28,896 bases of DNA from Chlorokybus atmophyticus (lineage: Eukaryota > Streptophyta > Chlorokybophyceae > Chlorokybales > Chlorokybaceae). This document shows, one piece after another, positions 1 through 10,572 of this stretch (the first letter of the stretch is position 1; every line of letters begins with the position of its first letter). The position numbers were made by a program, and so were the translations under genes. The notes under the pieces were generated by a model. That model had not been told where the DNA came from. It saw only the letters and a list, made by a program, of their open reading frames with translations, and ran no database searches. The stretch covers positions 13,742 to 42,637 of the forward strand of contig RHPI01002568.1 of assembly GCA_009103225.1 (NCBI GenBank), given 5' to 3'.

Positions 1-132
1 AACAGCCTTCACCATGCTAAGAGACTGTCGATCAACTTAGTGCACTTGCTGCCCTGCTGTGATCTCCACTGTCAGCCGATGGTGCCATTGCATGTGGTGT
101 GTCACTGACTGCAAGATTGCTTCAGGCATCCC

Positions 133-3100
133 GTGCTTGGACAGCCGACTGTTAATTTGGCCGGCACCAGCAATGAAGCGGCAGCTACACTTCACGAAAG
201 GGAACAGTCAGGTGGACAGCCGACTTTCGATGTTGCCAGCACCAGCAGTGCCGCGACAGCTCCACTTCAACATCAGGCTGATCCACAGCCGACTGTCAAC
301 ATGCCCAGCTCCAGCAGCGCCGCAACTGCTCCACTTCAGCATCAGTCGGATCGACAGCCGACTGTTGACATGCCAATTGAAGACATGTTTGAGCCTCTTG
401 GTAGCGATGATGATGATCCAGAACAGCAAGAAGTGTCCTACACAATTGCTCTTGCCCAAGGTGCCTTGGCAAGGTGAGCAATCAACTTGTTGCGCGCACA
501 GTTGTCGTACTGTAGCTGCCCATGTCTGGGAATGCTGCATGCCTGCGACTGTCCGTAGCCCACCATGCGCGCACTTTCTGCATTGCCATCCATGCTACCT
601 ACATTGACAGTCGTATGTTGCGATTGGGCAGTGGGTTGAGTTGAAGACTTCATTGGCTCACATGCGACTGGACGAGGCAGCGCAAGAAAGTATGCACCCA
701 CCGCCAATGCCTTCAGCGCAATGTGATGCACCTCAACCCGGCATTTCTCATCAACAACAGTCCTCGGAAACACCCACGCAAAAAATGCTGGACAAGTTCA
801 TGTCGTTGCTGACAAACTTGGAGGACTCTCATGCACAGCAATCACTGATCAACAACGTGCTGAAGACTGTTTTTGGTGCCGAAGACTCCATTGTACATCT
901 GGCCAAGGATCCCGCCTACAACCACAGTCAGCTCCGTAACGATCTCCATGCCTTGCTCGGCCAGCGCAACCCCTCCGAGCCGGCTGACATCACGGCCGTC
1001 GATGCATTGTTGACTTCCATCGGAATGCCAGAGTCACAGAGATATACAGCATGCACACGATGCAATTATCTCTTTCCAGATGCCTATCCATCAGGCTACG
1101 GTGACTGCGAGGACAGCTGCCAAGACGACAGTCGCCACAAGATTCTGAAACGCTTGTGGGAACAGCCGTGCGGAGGCGAATGCGGGCGCACGCGCAAGGA
1201 GTGTATAGATTTTTTGTACACGCCCATTGGTCCAAGACTCGGTCCGTGGCTGCAAGTTCCTTCAATCGCATGTGACAACCTTGCTGCTTGGCGAGACAAA
1301 GACACATGGTTCAACGTGCCAGCAAACCATCCCCCAGCTCCTCAATGGGAAGCTTGGCATGGCAGCAAGTGGAGAGAACTGACTGCTTTTTGGGACTGCA
1401 CGAAGACCATCTCTCTGCCAAACAAATGCGACTGTGGACACTACAATCATGACATTAACATGTCGCAGCACAGGGATGGTTATCAGAAATGGCATTGCGA
1501 GTGCTCCTATGATAATGAAGAGGCTGCGCAGCAGTGTACTGGAGACCCACGCAACATTGGGCTCATGCTGCACAGTGATGGTTTCAGCTGCGCATCCACT
1601 ACAAAGCGCAGCACCCTTGTCATCAACGTCGTTGTGCTCAATGGAGGCAAGCGCGTCAGCTCACAGGCGTCTTCCATCATGCCAGTAGTATTTGTCCCAG
1701 TTGACGAGCTACTCGACGCGGACAAGGATTGTCTGAACCCGTTCATGAAGCCCATGGTGGATGAGTTGGAGGATTTTTACGCCATGGGCTTCCCCACGCA
1801 CTACGGATTGGACTCCAGCCAGGTGGACATCAAGCTCCCTCATCGATTGGCTGGTACGCTCGCAAGCATCTGTTTAGCAGTGCCACGCGCACGCAGCTGT
1901 TCTTGCGACTGTCATATGTATGGAATGCATTGCTGTGCTTGTTTAAGCTCAGGACTGTCTTTGCGCTGTCAACTGCGACTGTCAATCTTATGCACTCCAC
2001 TGCTATGCTTGTATGAGTTCGCTTGAGCAAGGCTGTCCATGCGACTGTCCATTCCAGGTCCCATGTCCGACAGTCCAAATCGACAGTCGCGGCTGTGTCC
2101 CGTGCGTAGTCGCGTACGCGCGCTGCTGCGCACGAAGCAATGAGTCCTGATGCCTCCAATGGTTTGCAGGTGATAAGATTTTCCTGAGAGCCATGGTCAT
2201 GAACATTGCCGGTGACAATCCAGCCCAAAGCGAGATGGGGCAATTCAAGAATGGCGGCTTATGCGGTTGCAGGGCTTGTTGCCTGCTGGCAACTCATATC
2301 CGGCACTCTACTGTCACGAAAAAAGTCACTCAAGATCCCAGCACTGGCGACGATGTTGTTGAAGAAACTCGGAGCAACAGGACCGACTTCCACTATGCTA
2401 GCAGCCGCTACCACAGTCGCCATCCATTTGCCAAAAGAACTGCAGAGGCCACATACCAGCTGGCCGATAAAGTTGAAAGCACTGAAGATCCCAATCGCAA
2501 GAAAGAAAAGGCCAAGAAGTATGGCGTCAACGGGCTGTCGCCTTTGTGGAGGCTTTGGCGGATGTACAAGTTTGACCCATGTCAGGACATGGTCTTTGAT
2601 ACCATGCACACGCTAGCCGAAGGACTGGCCAAGAGCTTGACAGCCTGCACTCTGATGGATGGTGGGGACGAGCAGGTCAGCAAGGCTGACATCGACAGTC
2701 GGCTGTCCGTGATGAGAAATGCAAGACCAAGAGAGGTGAAGAATGGTAATCGCTGGCCACACGGCCTCAGCAGTCGCCTTGGATGGTGGAAGGCGCAGGA
2801 GCACCAGTTCTTCGTGCAATTTGGTGTGCCCTATGTTTTTCACAAGCTGCTCAGCGAAGAAAGGAGAGATCTCGTCATGTGTCTCCACATGATCTTCCGC
2901 TTATTCTTTGACATCTCACGGCGCTTTGGTTGGGATTCAGACCGCCTGGAGCTCGTGGATGCATTGCTCAGGTACTGGAAGGTCAATAGCGAGATCTGCT
3001 TTGGCACCAGTAAAAAGATTTTGGAGCACATTGCGGGAACTTGGCACCTGCTTGACAACATCCATAGACACGGCAGCCATGACGTGTTCTGGTGCTACGC

Positions 3101-4751
3101 CGCTGAGCGCGCTGTGAAGCTGTATGTCAACATCCCGTCCAACTGCAAGGATTACGAGATCAGCTTTATGAAACGTTCTGTCAGGAGATGGTTTGTGCGA
3201 CTATTTGGCGTCATGCGTGACGATCAGCGTTCAGGCCTGCTGCTCTGCCATAGAGTTGGCAACATACTGTCTACAATCTGCAAAACAGAATTCAACGGGT
3301 CCACCTGGTATGAGGTCGCCACAATCAAGCACGCAGAGGATATTTGGGCGCTTGTGGAAGCATACCCCACCCTGGCACACTCCAGGCGCATCAAAGAACA
3401 AGGCATAGTGATTGGGCGAGGCAACACTCACTATGTCGCGAGCGACGGCTTGTTCGAGAGCATCTGTGCACAAGAGAACATTGCAATTGGCACCCCGACA
3501 CGGCGGACAGTGCGCGACTACAAAGCCTATATGAGGGACGGCCTGGTATACAGGTGTGCTTTATATCTTGATTATGAATGCAGCACGGTTGTCATCGACA
3601 GTCCCACCAACGACTGTCACACAAACTGTCACTGGTGCGACTGTCCGTTATAGGGTCTCTATCTCTGATATCTACAGTCCCAGCATTGACAGCCGCGCAG
3701 ACTGTCAATGCTGAGACTGTCAAACAACGACTGACAGATATTCTCTCTCTCTCTCACACACAAGCGCGACTGCAAGGATGCTGTGATGCTGGATGGAAAC
3801 AGGCCAGCCATCGTCAACAAAATCTTCATGTTCTTTCACACCGAGTGCCATGTGTACATTGCTGTCAACCGCTACAGCCTGCAAAAAGATGCTGCTGGAC
3901 ATCAATGCATGGACGCAGACTCCGGTGCCTTGCATGTGGGGCGTTTGGAAAACACCAAACTTCTTGTCCGAGGCCACCAGCTGCTGCGCAAAGTGTGGAT
4001 GCTGTTGGAGAGACCAAGGCTGCTCCCCTACATGCTGGCTTACGATTTCAGCAACCCAGAGCTGCGATTGCGAGCAGCTGATATACCTCTGCCAGTATGG
4101 CCTGAAACCGGGGATGTGCTGCTTGTGAGACATGAGGATGAGAAGAAGTCGGTCTTTGACTTTCGCGTGCCAACTGACCCACCAGCACCTGTATCTGATG
4201 ATCCACCGCCATGGATTGTTATGTTCGACAGCCTCAAGTTGACGATGAAGGCAACATGTTGGTTGACTACCTGAAGCCTGCTCCTAGATCAGCGAGTGCT
4301 CGCCAAGGCCTACCACGGTGGGTGGTCAATAAGGACTGTCGCAACCAGAAGGTGTCACCCATTGCGGTCAAGAGGAAGCTCAACTTGCAGCAAGTTGATC
4401 AAGGCAGATGGCAAGAGCAGCCGACAACTGAGGTTGTGCGTATGTTGTACGACAGGTACATCATGTACTACAAAGCAGGCGAGGCTGAGGCAGGTACGCA
4501 TCACTTGTCTCATCAGTGTTGTTCCTTGACAGTCCCATGGACAGTCGGCTGTCCATAGGACTGTCGGGTAACAACACTATCAGTGTGTGTTTTTGGCACA
4601 AGGCATTACGCAAGGCATTACTAAGCACGCATTGGAAACTGTGAGTAACACACTTGTACATTTCACAGATTATGTACACAAGGAAGGGTCAAGCGTACCA
4701 GCAGATCTACTTGCAGCGCGCAAAGGCCAACTGCTAGGCAACTTACACTAA
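133..4751 (+). CDS. Tnp2-family transposase (CACTA/Plavaka-like), multi-exon
   Basis: Proposed exons are about 133-460, 681-1853, 2170-3545, 3777-4190, 4232-4493 and 4669-4751. They join in frame into about 1,211 residues ending in TAA at 4749-4751. The first junction (461-680) is uncertain; without exon 1 the first ATG is at 662. The protein would cut and re-join its element's ends in the nucleus. Features typical of the Tnp2 family are HSDGF (1571-1585), a PMVDELEDFY stretch near 1755, GDNPAQSE (2211-2234) and FDTMH (2594-2608). The two aspartates of HSDGF and GDNPA are candidates for the DDE site; the glutamate is not assigned. An N-terminal cysteine-rich stretch (CTRC at 1051, CGGEC near 1175, CDCGH near 1430) may bind zinc. 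The introns are rich in GACWGTC. There is no internal stop in the main exons, so this gene may be intact. Confidence 0.75.
142..372 (+). repeat. 69-bp coding minisatellite in transposase exon 1
   Basis: The string CAGCCGACT recurs at 142, 217, 286 and 355, giving spacings of 75, 69 and 69 bp. The in-frame product repeats a 23-residue unit of the type QPTVDMPSSSSAATAPLQHQ, low in complexity and rich in Ser, Ala and Gln. Each unit begins with GACAGCC or ACAGCC followed by GACTGTC or a one-base variant, so the element-wide motif lies inside the repeat unit. Confidence 0.75.
1854..2169 (+). other. Transposase intron carrying six GACWGTC motifs
   Basis: The donor follows GGCTG at 1853 and the acceptor is TTTGCAG ending at 2169. 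Splicing joins phase 1 to phase 1 and places AGDKIFLRAM before the GDNPAQSE motif. Within 316 bp there are six exact copies of GACTGTC or GACAGTC, at 1907, 1953, 1977, 2043, 2069 and 2082. The exons on either side have almost none. Confidence 0.75.
4191..4231 (+). other. Possible 41-nt mini-intron, or a frameshift, in the transposase gene
   Basis: The reading frame changes between 4190 and 4232. A GT at 4191 and an AG at 4230-4231 bound a 41-nt segment whose removal joins phase 0 to phase 0 and restores the frame (PTDPPAP then PQVDDEG). All other introns in this element are 67 nt or longer, so an indel mutation is a real alternative. The acceptor overlaps a GACAGCC variant of the element motif (4227-4233). 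Confidence 0.45.
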
Positions 4752-5987
4752 AGCTATAAACCAGGGAAACATCAACCAGCATCAGGAGGAGGAGGTGGAG
4801 GACGAGGAGGACCAGCAGCAGCACCAGCAGCAGGAGGAGGAGGAGGAGGAGGAGGACGAGGAGGTCTTGGTATGGAGCACTGAGCGCGGTAGCTGCTGAG
4901 GGCTGATACACCTGCGGGGGTTTGCAACCACGCCCATGCAGCGGCATAGTCCATTGGACGCTGTAGCTGATACAATGGCGCTGCCGCTGGTCCTCGAAGT
5001 GAAGCCATCCCTTCGTCAAGGTCACGGAGGTGGTGCACAAATGTTGATAGCATGACAACCATTACGTCAAACATGGAAATTAGGGTAGCGCGCCTTGTGA
5101 TTTCGGGTTCCTGCAAGATGCCAGTGTAGTGCGACTCGGCGTTCCTGTAGAAGTCCCAGAACCCATTGGCACCTTGTTGAAAGCCAGTGAATGGAATGGC
5201 ACTCCGTTGTGATTGCTGCCACGCCTGCCTGATTTCAGCTGCACGCCGTATGAAGATACCCGGCCATTCGACTGGGTCCTCCCGAAATCTTTGTGGCCAA
5301 TCGTCAAAGAGCTGAGTGTTTGGCAAACGGCCCAACACTATTGTACGTTCGTAGTTTCGCAGTGCAAAAAATTGGTTGGAGACCTCACGCGCCCACTCCC
5401 TGATTCTGCCGATGAGGTACTGCGCACGATCCTGTGCTACCTGCTAGAGCTGTGCTCTGTGATCTGCCACCTGCTTGTCCAGCTGTTCTTTGAGGTCTCT
5501 CACCTGCTTGTCTAAAGCTTCTGCACCTGCTAGCGCTTCATTCAGCTTTTCGTCAACACATGGGTCGACAGCCCCTCCGACAGCCTCTGATGTTGAAGGC
5601 ACTGCAGCCAGCCTCTGCTCCAACTCTTGATAGCGGGTTTGCGCCTCTGCCAGCTGCCGCTCTGCTTCATTGGCTCTTCTTGTCGCGGCATCGACAGCCG
5701 CTGCATCGACAGCCCCTCCAACGGCCTCTGATGCTGACTGCCTCGCCGCTTGCTGTGCTACCTCCTGCTCCAGCTGGCGAATGCGCTGCCGAGAACTCTC
5801 CATCTCTTCCCCAATCTTGGCGCCCGCAGAGGAGCTGGAGGCCATTGCCAGCATGCGCGATTGCAAATCAAAGTTTCGCAATTCGAGGCCGCGAATCTGG
5901 GCGTCAATTGATGCCGCACGCTCCTTGGCGGCTTCGAGTGCTGTAGCCAACTCCTCTTGCAGTTTGGCGACCTCAACATCGGTGGTT

Positions 5988-6303
5988 GCAGCCCTCTGCT
6001 GCAACTCCTCCCTCTCCTTGCGCAGGTTGTCCACCTGAGAGTTGGAAGCGGCAGCCCTCTGCTGCAACTCCGCCAATTCCTTTTGTAGCTTGGCGACCTC
6101 AGAGTTGGAAGCTGCAGCCCTCTGCTCCGCATGCTCCAAATCCTTGCGCACATTGTTGACCTCAGCATCGGTTAATGCAGCCCTCTGCTCCGTCTCCTCC
6201 AAATCATTGCGCAGCTTGGCAATAACAGCATCTGGTGCCCCAGCCCTCTGCTCCAACTCCTGGAATTCTTTCGCAGCTCGGCTAAGAGTAGGTTGAACTC
6301 ATC
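5988..6303. repeat. 63-bp tandem repeat encoding three heptads of coiled coil
   Basis: The string GCAGCCCTCTGCT or a close variant begins at 5988, 6051, 6114, 6177 and 6240, exactly 63 bp apart, with another copy at 6377. On the minus strand each unit encodes 21 residues (EQRAAASNSEVAKLQKELAE type), that is three heptads, so copy-number change keeps the coiled-coil register. The surrounding sequence to 5444 continues as coiled coil without the strict repeat. Confidence 0.85.
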
Positions 6304-6949
6304 GTTTGTTCTTGATGCTGTCTTCATCGTCTCCTCCAACTCCTTGCGCACCCGGGCGACCTCAGCGTTGGCATCTGCAGCCCTCTGTTGCGTCTCCTGT
6401 AACTCCTTGCGAAGGATTGCAACCTGTTGCTGCGACTCCGCTACTTCAAGGTCAAGAGTACGCTGGTAATACTGCTTGCGCGCCTCGTTCACACTGACTA
6501 GGCTGGTCTGCAGGTTGTCACGAGTTGCAAGAACGCGCTCTTGTCCTTGCTGTCGCACATAGACATCAAGTAAGTACAGAGGCCACAACAGATTATCAAA
6601 GCCCCCCCCCCCCTTCTTCCACAAAGACTGTACGCGATGCAATTATTCTCACCAATGCTTGTCTTGTAAGCCCGAGGGCGAATGACAGCTGTTCTGCAGA
6701 AATCTCCACAGCGTTTGCCACTTCCTCGCTCAATTTCGATGCGTCATTGACGGCCTTGCGGTGCTCCTCGTGGGCCTTCTTGAAACCTTCAATTGTATCA
6801 CGCGCTGCTGCTAGAGCCTCCTCTCCAGCTTGTGGCCGCACAGCTGGTGGAGTTGGCCGTGCAGGAGTGTCTGGCTGAAGGGGACGTTTCTTCTCAGCTG
6901 GGGGTGTAGACATGGGGGCACTTGTTCTCTCTCTCTTTCTCTTGGCAGA

Positions 6950-7050
6950 TGGACGGGGACTGTCATGGAGACTGTCGTGAGGTGGACTGTGGTGAGGTGG
7001 ACTGTCGGCTGGTGGACTGTCCGCGCGACTGTCATAAGGTGGACTGTCCT
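6950..7050. repeat. Cluster of six GACTGTC motifs inside the SET-gene exon
   Basis: Exact motifs begin at 6958, 6970, 7000, 7015, 7027 and 7042. Read on the minus strand they are GACAGTCC and encode repeated Asp-Ser-Pro within a proline-rich linker (DSPPADSPPHHSPP). The element motif has been expanded in a coding exon while the frame stayed open. Confidence 0.8.
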
Positions 7051-8184
7051 TGGGACTGTGGGGAGGTGGAGTGTCAGGTGGAGGATTTTCACGCTCAGCT
7101 TGTCTCTCCAGCCAGGTCTTCAGTGGTGGAGGTGCGGGGTGCAAGGGCACTCTCAACTGATGGAGATGATCATCGTGTGAATGGGGAGTATCAGGGTTGT
7201 TGATCGCCACCAATAAAGATGCTGCAGCTTGTGCCTCCGCCCGTGTGTCAGCTTCGCTCTGCTCTTTTACAAGTGTACGCACAATGTCCCGCTTGAGTTC
7301 GTCAAGCCATTCCTTTCTGGACTCCTTGAAGCCCTTCTGCAGCATACCCCGGATCTTTCTCTCCCAATCCTTTTCCCAGTCCTCTCCCTTCAGTGCCAAT
7401 GCTGTCGCCTGCCTGGTGAGAGCCCCCTCTCTGGTAGCAATAGCTGCTGTCTGAGTTTTGTGCATCTCGGCAGTCTTTCTCTGGATACCAGCGACCTTTT
7501 GCAAAAACAGGTAACAGTTTAAGCAAATGTGTGAAGTGAAATGTGCACCACATGCTGACGTACCCTGATCACGTTCTCTTGTTCTATCCGTAGGTCTAAC
7601 TCCCTAATGACTTGTTTTAGGGCATCGACTTGTCTGTTTGCGGCCTCTTTCATTTCGTAGGCAGCATCATAAACCGCTTTACAAAAATGAACAGATATTT
7701 GACGCTGAATATGGGCTTCAGAATCTATCTGTTGACACATGCACGTGATCTTGGTTGTTAGCATACATGTCACAGTGCATGCAAGTGCACTGCGACAGGA
7801 GTGCAAACAGCAGACTATCGATAAGACTGTCGAAGAGACTGTCATTATTGGAAGACTGTCAGTACAACTCGCCATTCTTGTCTTTGCGTCCGCATTGGGC
7901 ATGCTGAAGACACGCTGGACCAAACGTATGGAGTATGCGAAGTCACTCTCGCCCAGCTGCCTTGGTGGCTTGCTGGTAAGCAACCACATAGCGTCCTCCG
8001 TGGTCAACTTCCAACTTCTCGCAAGCCTCTGCGCCGCATCCTCCGTTTGCCACAGTTGGGTCTGCCAGCAAAGAAGGCAAGTTAGCTTCCAGTGTCACAG
8101 TTGTGGAGTCATTGACAGTCTCGCATTGACAGTCGCACTAACAAGGCATGCAAACTGGGCATGCAGCAATGCAATTACACTTAC

Positions 8185-8688
8185 TTGGTCTGTCTGCCCG
8201 TCTGGTGGCGCAGGGAAAGGGGTGTAGTCTAAGAGTAGCTCCTCCCCTGCCTTAATGTCCCTAGTCGCATACACAGTGACAGCTGGGTGGCCGACGTCAT
8301 CGAAGTCCGAGTAGAACATGACGTTGGGCTGAGTGTGCCCATGTGCGGAATTGATGTAAGCCGCTACACAGCCAGTGCGGGGGTGCCCGTCGATGACAAC
8401 CTGATATTGGCTTGGTGTATCTGGTGGAAACAGGTTGACGTGATATCGCCGGTGGTGTCGGATGTTGCAGATTTGCTGGTAACGATGCAAGACCTCCTCC
8501 ATCTTCTGTTGCTTGAACCATTTGCCGTCATATGGCAACAGGTAAGCCTCTGCACAGATGCGCACAAGTCATGAGTGATCCGCGAGTACACAGAGAGACA
8601 TGCACACAAAGATACACACGCACACACGTGCACGTACCGTTTGGAATGTCTTCGCAGGCAAACAGTCCCAGTCCAGCACCAGTGATGG
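8185..8688 (-). other. SET methyltransferase domain (two exons, one intron)
   Basis: The first half (to 8638) ends in DSTITGAGLGLFACEDIPNG, the glycine-rich S-adenosylmethionine-binding start of a SET domain. The intron 8637-8550 (GTACGT...GCAG) joins phase 1 to phase 1 and continues EAYLLPYDGKW. The second half has YINSAHGHTQPN (about 8362-8323), in the place of the usual NHSCxPN asparagine motif, and RDIKAGEELLLDY (about 8265-8226), with the expected final tyrosine. No AWS or post-SET cysteines are obvious. The departure from NHSC is also seen in diverged classes such as PRDM and ATXR5/6, so substrate specificity cannot be assigned. Confidence 0.8.
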
Positions 8689-9118
8689 TTGAGTCCTTGA
8701 TCAACCAGTTGTGCGTAAGATACTTGAACTGCTCGTTGACTGGGATGCGTGTGGATGCTCTTGCATCCTCCACATTATCCAGTCTCCACAGCTGGTGCTT
8801 GTCTCCAGCGCTACGATGGATGAGCTTGAGGTTTGGTATCTCCCGGTCAGTCTGTTTAATGCAGTGATAAGTAACCATCAGACTCTAGCGCAAAGATAAA
8901 CACAGACCATTACATTGGCATAGGCTGTCATGATATGTTCTCACCCTCAAGTAGTCAGCAGAAAGTTTGGGTGGCGCTTTGGAACCTGTTGAGGGGTAGC
9001 GTTTCACCTGGAATTTGTTTATCTCTTCAAGAGCACTGGCGAATTCCGCTGCATAATCCACTGCTGCGGCTTGGCGACGCCTTGAGGGTTTCCGCTTCGG
9101 TGGACTGGGTACCGCACC

Positions 9119-9120
<2 letters not shown>

Positions 9121-9166
<46 letters not shown>

Positions 9167-9170
9167 ATCC
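9121..9170. repeat. (GAGGAC)n microsatellite encoding an Asp-Glu tract
   Basis: About eight copies of TCCTCG on the plus strand, read on the minus strand as an alternating DE tract within the SET-gene exon 9289-8945. Acidic tracts like this are common in chromatin-associated proteins. Confidence 0.85.
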
Positions 9171-9540
9171 TGTGGTTCTCCTGCTACTCCTGCTCCTCTT
9201 GATCTTCCTGCTCTTCGAGATCGTGTTGCTCTGCGTGTCCAGGTATGCATAGCCGCCAGCTGTTGCATTTCTTCGTACAGTTCTTTGGTCTAAAACATGG
9301 CAGGGTTAGTACGCATGTTGCAGTATGGTTTCAGTGCTGCTGTGCGAATTCAGCAACTCACATATCATGGAATAGCCTTGATGTCTGCCATCTTGCAGGA
9401 CTTCAAGTTTGGGACTGTGGGATTGGGGTAAGGGGGCAGTTGCTCATCCTGCAGCACGCCGCTGCTGGTGAGTTGCATTGTGCGTTTAAACATGTCACGA
9501 TACTTCAAGTAGTCCAAGAACACGACGGTTGCACTCATAT

Positions 9541-9622
9541 TACAACCGATATGCGCAGGATTCAAGCAACGGCTGTCAAGTACAACCGATGTGCGCAGGA
9601 TTTAAGCAACGACTGTCAGGTA
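9541..9622. repeat. Tandem duplication of about 40 bp carrying the GRCTGTC motif
   Basis: Two adjacent copies begin TACAACCGAT at 9541 and 9581 and each ends with CAACG followed by GCTGTCA or ACTGTCA. They lie between two exons of the SET gene. The motif travels as part of a longer unit here. Confidence 0.75.
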
Positions 9623-9976
9623 TCTGCACCATGAGCCAATGCGCTGTACGCACGCGCAAGGCACATCATTGACAGTCCAGGCAGGATGTTGCAAGAACTT
9701 GGATCAAGAATGCCTGAGGGTTCGTACTCTGATGGATTGCTGGATTTCCTCTGCCAACTTTTCGAGTGTAGCCTTGTCCTCCCTCCCTCTCTTATTGCTG
9801 AGCACGCGCATCATTCGGCACAGAGCACCGTTCCAGTGCTGTGCGATTTTCGTGGGCTTGGTCTCTCCCATGCCAGGTTGGCCGTTTGCATTACGGTGAC
9901 CAGCGTGCACGTTGTTCATACAGTAAAGGCAGCCCCATATAAACTGCGGCGCTGTGGACGACCTCCTTCGAGCCAT

Positions 9977-10572
9977 GGTGTACTGCCTGGGACTGTCCAC
10001 TGTGCCAAGAGACTGTCGACGCCTACCCAACAGCACCCTGAACCAAACCCTTCACCCCCAATCTTTGCTCAACAACAACAACGACCATGCCAAAGGTCTT
10101 GCAACGCTTGTGTACGCCGCCAACCCATAGACAGCCGTCAATTCCTAGGCGAGTTCAACCCTAATTTATCGACAGCCGCGTCGCTTTTTTGGCGAGTTGC
10201 ATTGTTGCGCTACTTGTGCGGCTTGTGTGGCTTGTGCGAACTCACAACGCTTGTGCGGCTTGTGCGGTTGTTTATGTAAGGCACTGGTCCGACAGTCCCT
10301 GTTGACAGTCGACAGCTTGGGTTGCTCACTTGCTGTGGTGCCAGGACACTTGCACTTCTGCTGTGCTGTTTGCCAGTTGATTTCAGCTGTTGAAAGGTGA
10401 GCAGGTTGCTTGCAAGCTTGCAAGCTTGGATGCTTGCTTGCTTGCATGACAGTCTCTGTTGACAGTCGACAGCTTGGGTTGCTCTAAGTGTGAAGTCAAA
10501 CTGTTTGCTCTAAGTTCAGTTGTTTGTTTAGGCAGTCCAACTGACACCAGGACCACTGGGGAGGTAAGACAA
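9977..10572. promoter_or_regulatory. Intergenic region between divergent genes; probable bidirectional promoter
   Basis: The SET gene starts leftward at 9976 and the 460-residue gene rightward at or before 10573. About 600 bp between them contain six exact GACWGTC motifs (9991, 10011, 10291, 10304, 10448, 10461), several GACAGCC variants and short CTTGTGCGG repeats. No convincing TATA box was seen. A phase-2 splice pair (donor at 10397, acceptor before 10536) would allow an upstream exon for the rightward gene, but no start codon was found for it. Promoter function is inferred from gene orientation. Confidence 0.4.
10291..10484. repeat. Duplicated 37-bp unit with paired GACAGTC motifs
   Basis: The segment 10291-10327 is repeated at 10448-10484 with a single difference. 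Each copy holds two GACAGTC motifs 13 bp apart, followed by GACAGCTTGGGTTGCTC. The pair lies between the divergent SET gene and the 460-residue gene, where promoters would be expected. Between the copies lie GCTTGCAA-rich sequence (10,407-10,445) and, upstream, repeats of CTTGTGCGG (10,214-10,270). Confidence 0.8.

Larger units (their letters stand above)
4772..9976 (-). pseudogene. SET-domain / coiled-coil protein gene carried by the transposon (probably decaying)
   Basis: ATG at 9976-9974 in a good start context opens MARRRSSTAPQF, followed by a CxxC-x5-HxxH cluster. Exons 9289-8945, 8851-8638, 8549-8185, 8061-7564, 7495-6653 and 6549-4772 join in phase. The 9976-9728 exon and an exon near 9532-9362 belong to the gene, but their junction is unresolved. 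Domain order: zinc-like cluster, (DE)n tract, SET domain split over two exons (GAGLGLFA, then AYINSAHGHTQPN and RDIKAGEELLLDY), helical region, proline-rich DSP repeats with a basic KRKRER patch, long coiled coil, proline-rich tail. SET domains methylate protein lysines, usually on histones; the substrate here is unknown. Breaks are an in-frame TGA (9367-9365), a one-base frameshift near 6283 and an in-frame TAG (5446-5444). Possible intron retention at 7865-7738 is unresolved. Gene identity is strong; whether this copy is active is doubtful. Confidence 0.7.

Noticed and set aside
59-607. 182-codon frame overlapping transposase exon 1
   Set aside because: It runs through the probable intron and its composition (Cys, His, Trp scattered) is unlike a protein; the overlapping frame from 133 is the better candidate.
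5444-5446. Reassigned UAG (Gln), as in some ulvophyte algae
   Set aside because: Gln would fit the context, but a TGA also interrupts the same gene and the 460-residue gene appears to end in TAG; a simple CAG to TAG mutation is enough.
6284-6300. A 17-nt GT...AG segment that would restore the coiled-coil frame of the SET gene as a tiny intron
   Set aside because: Far shorter than any other intron here, and a one-base deletion within AAAGAATTCC explains the shift better.
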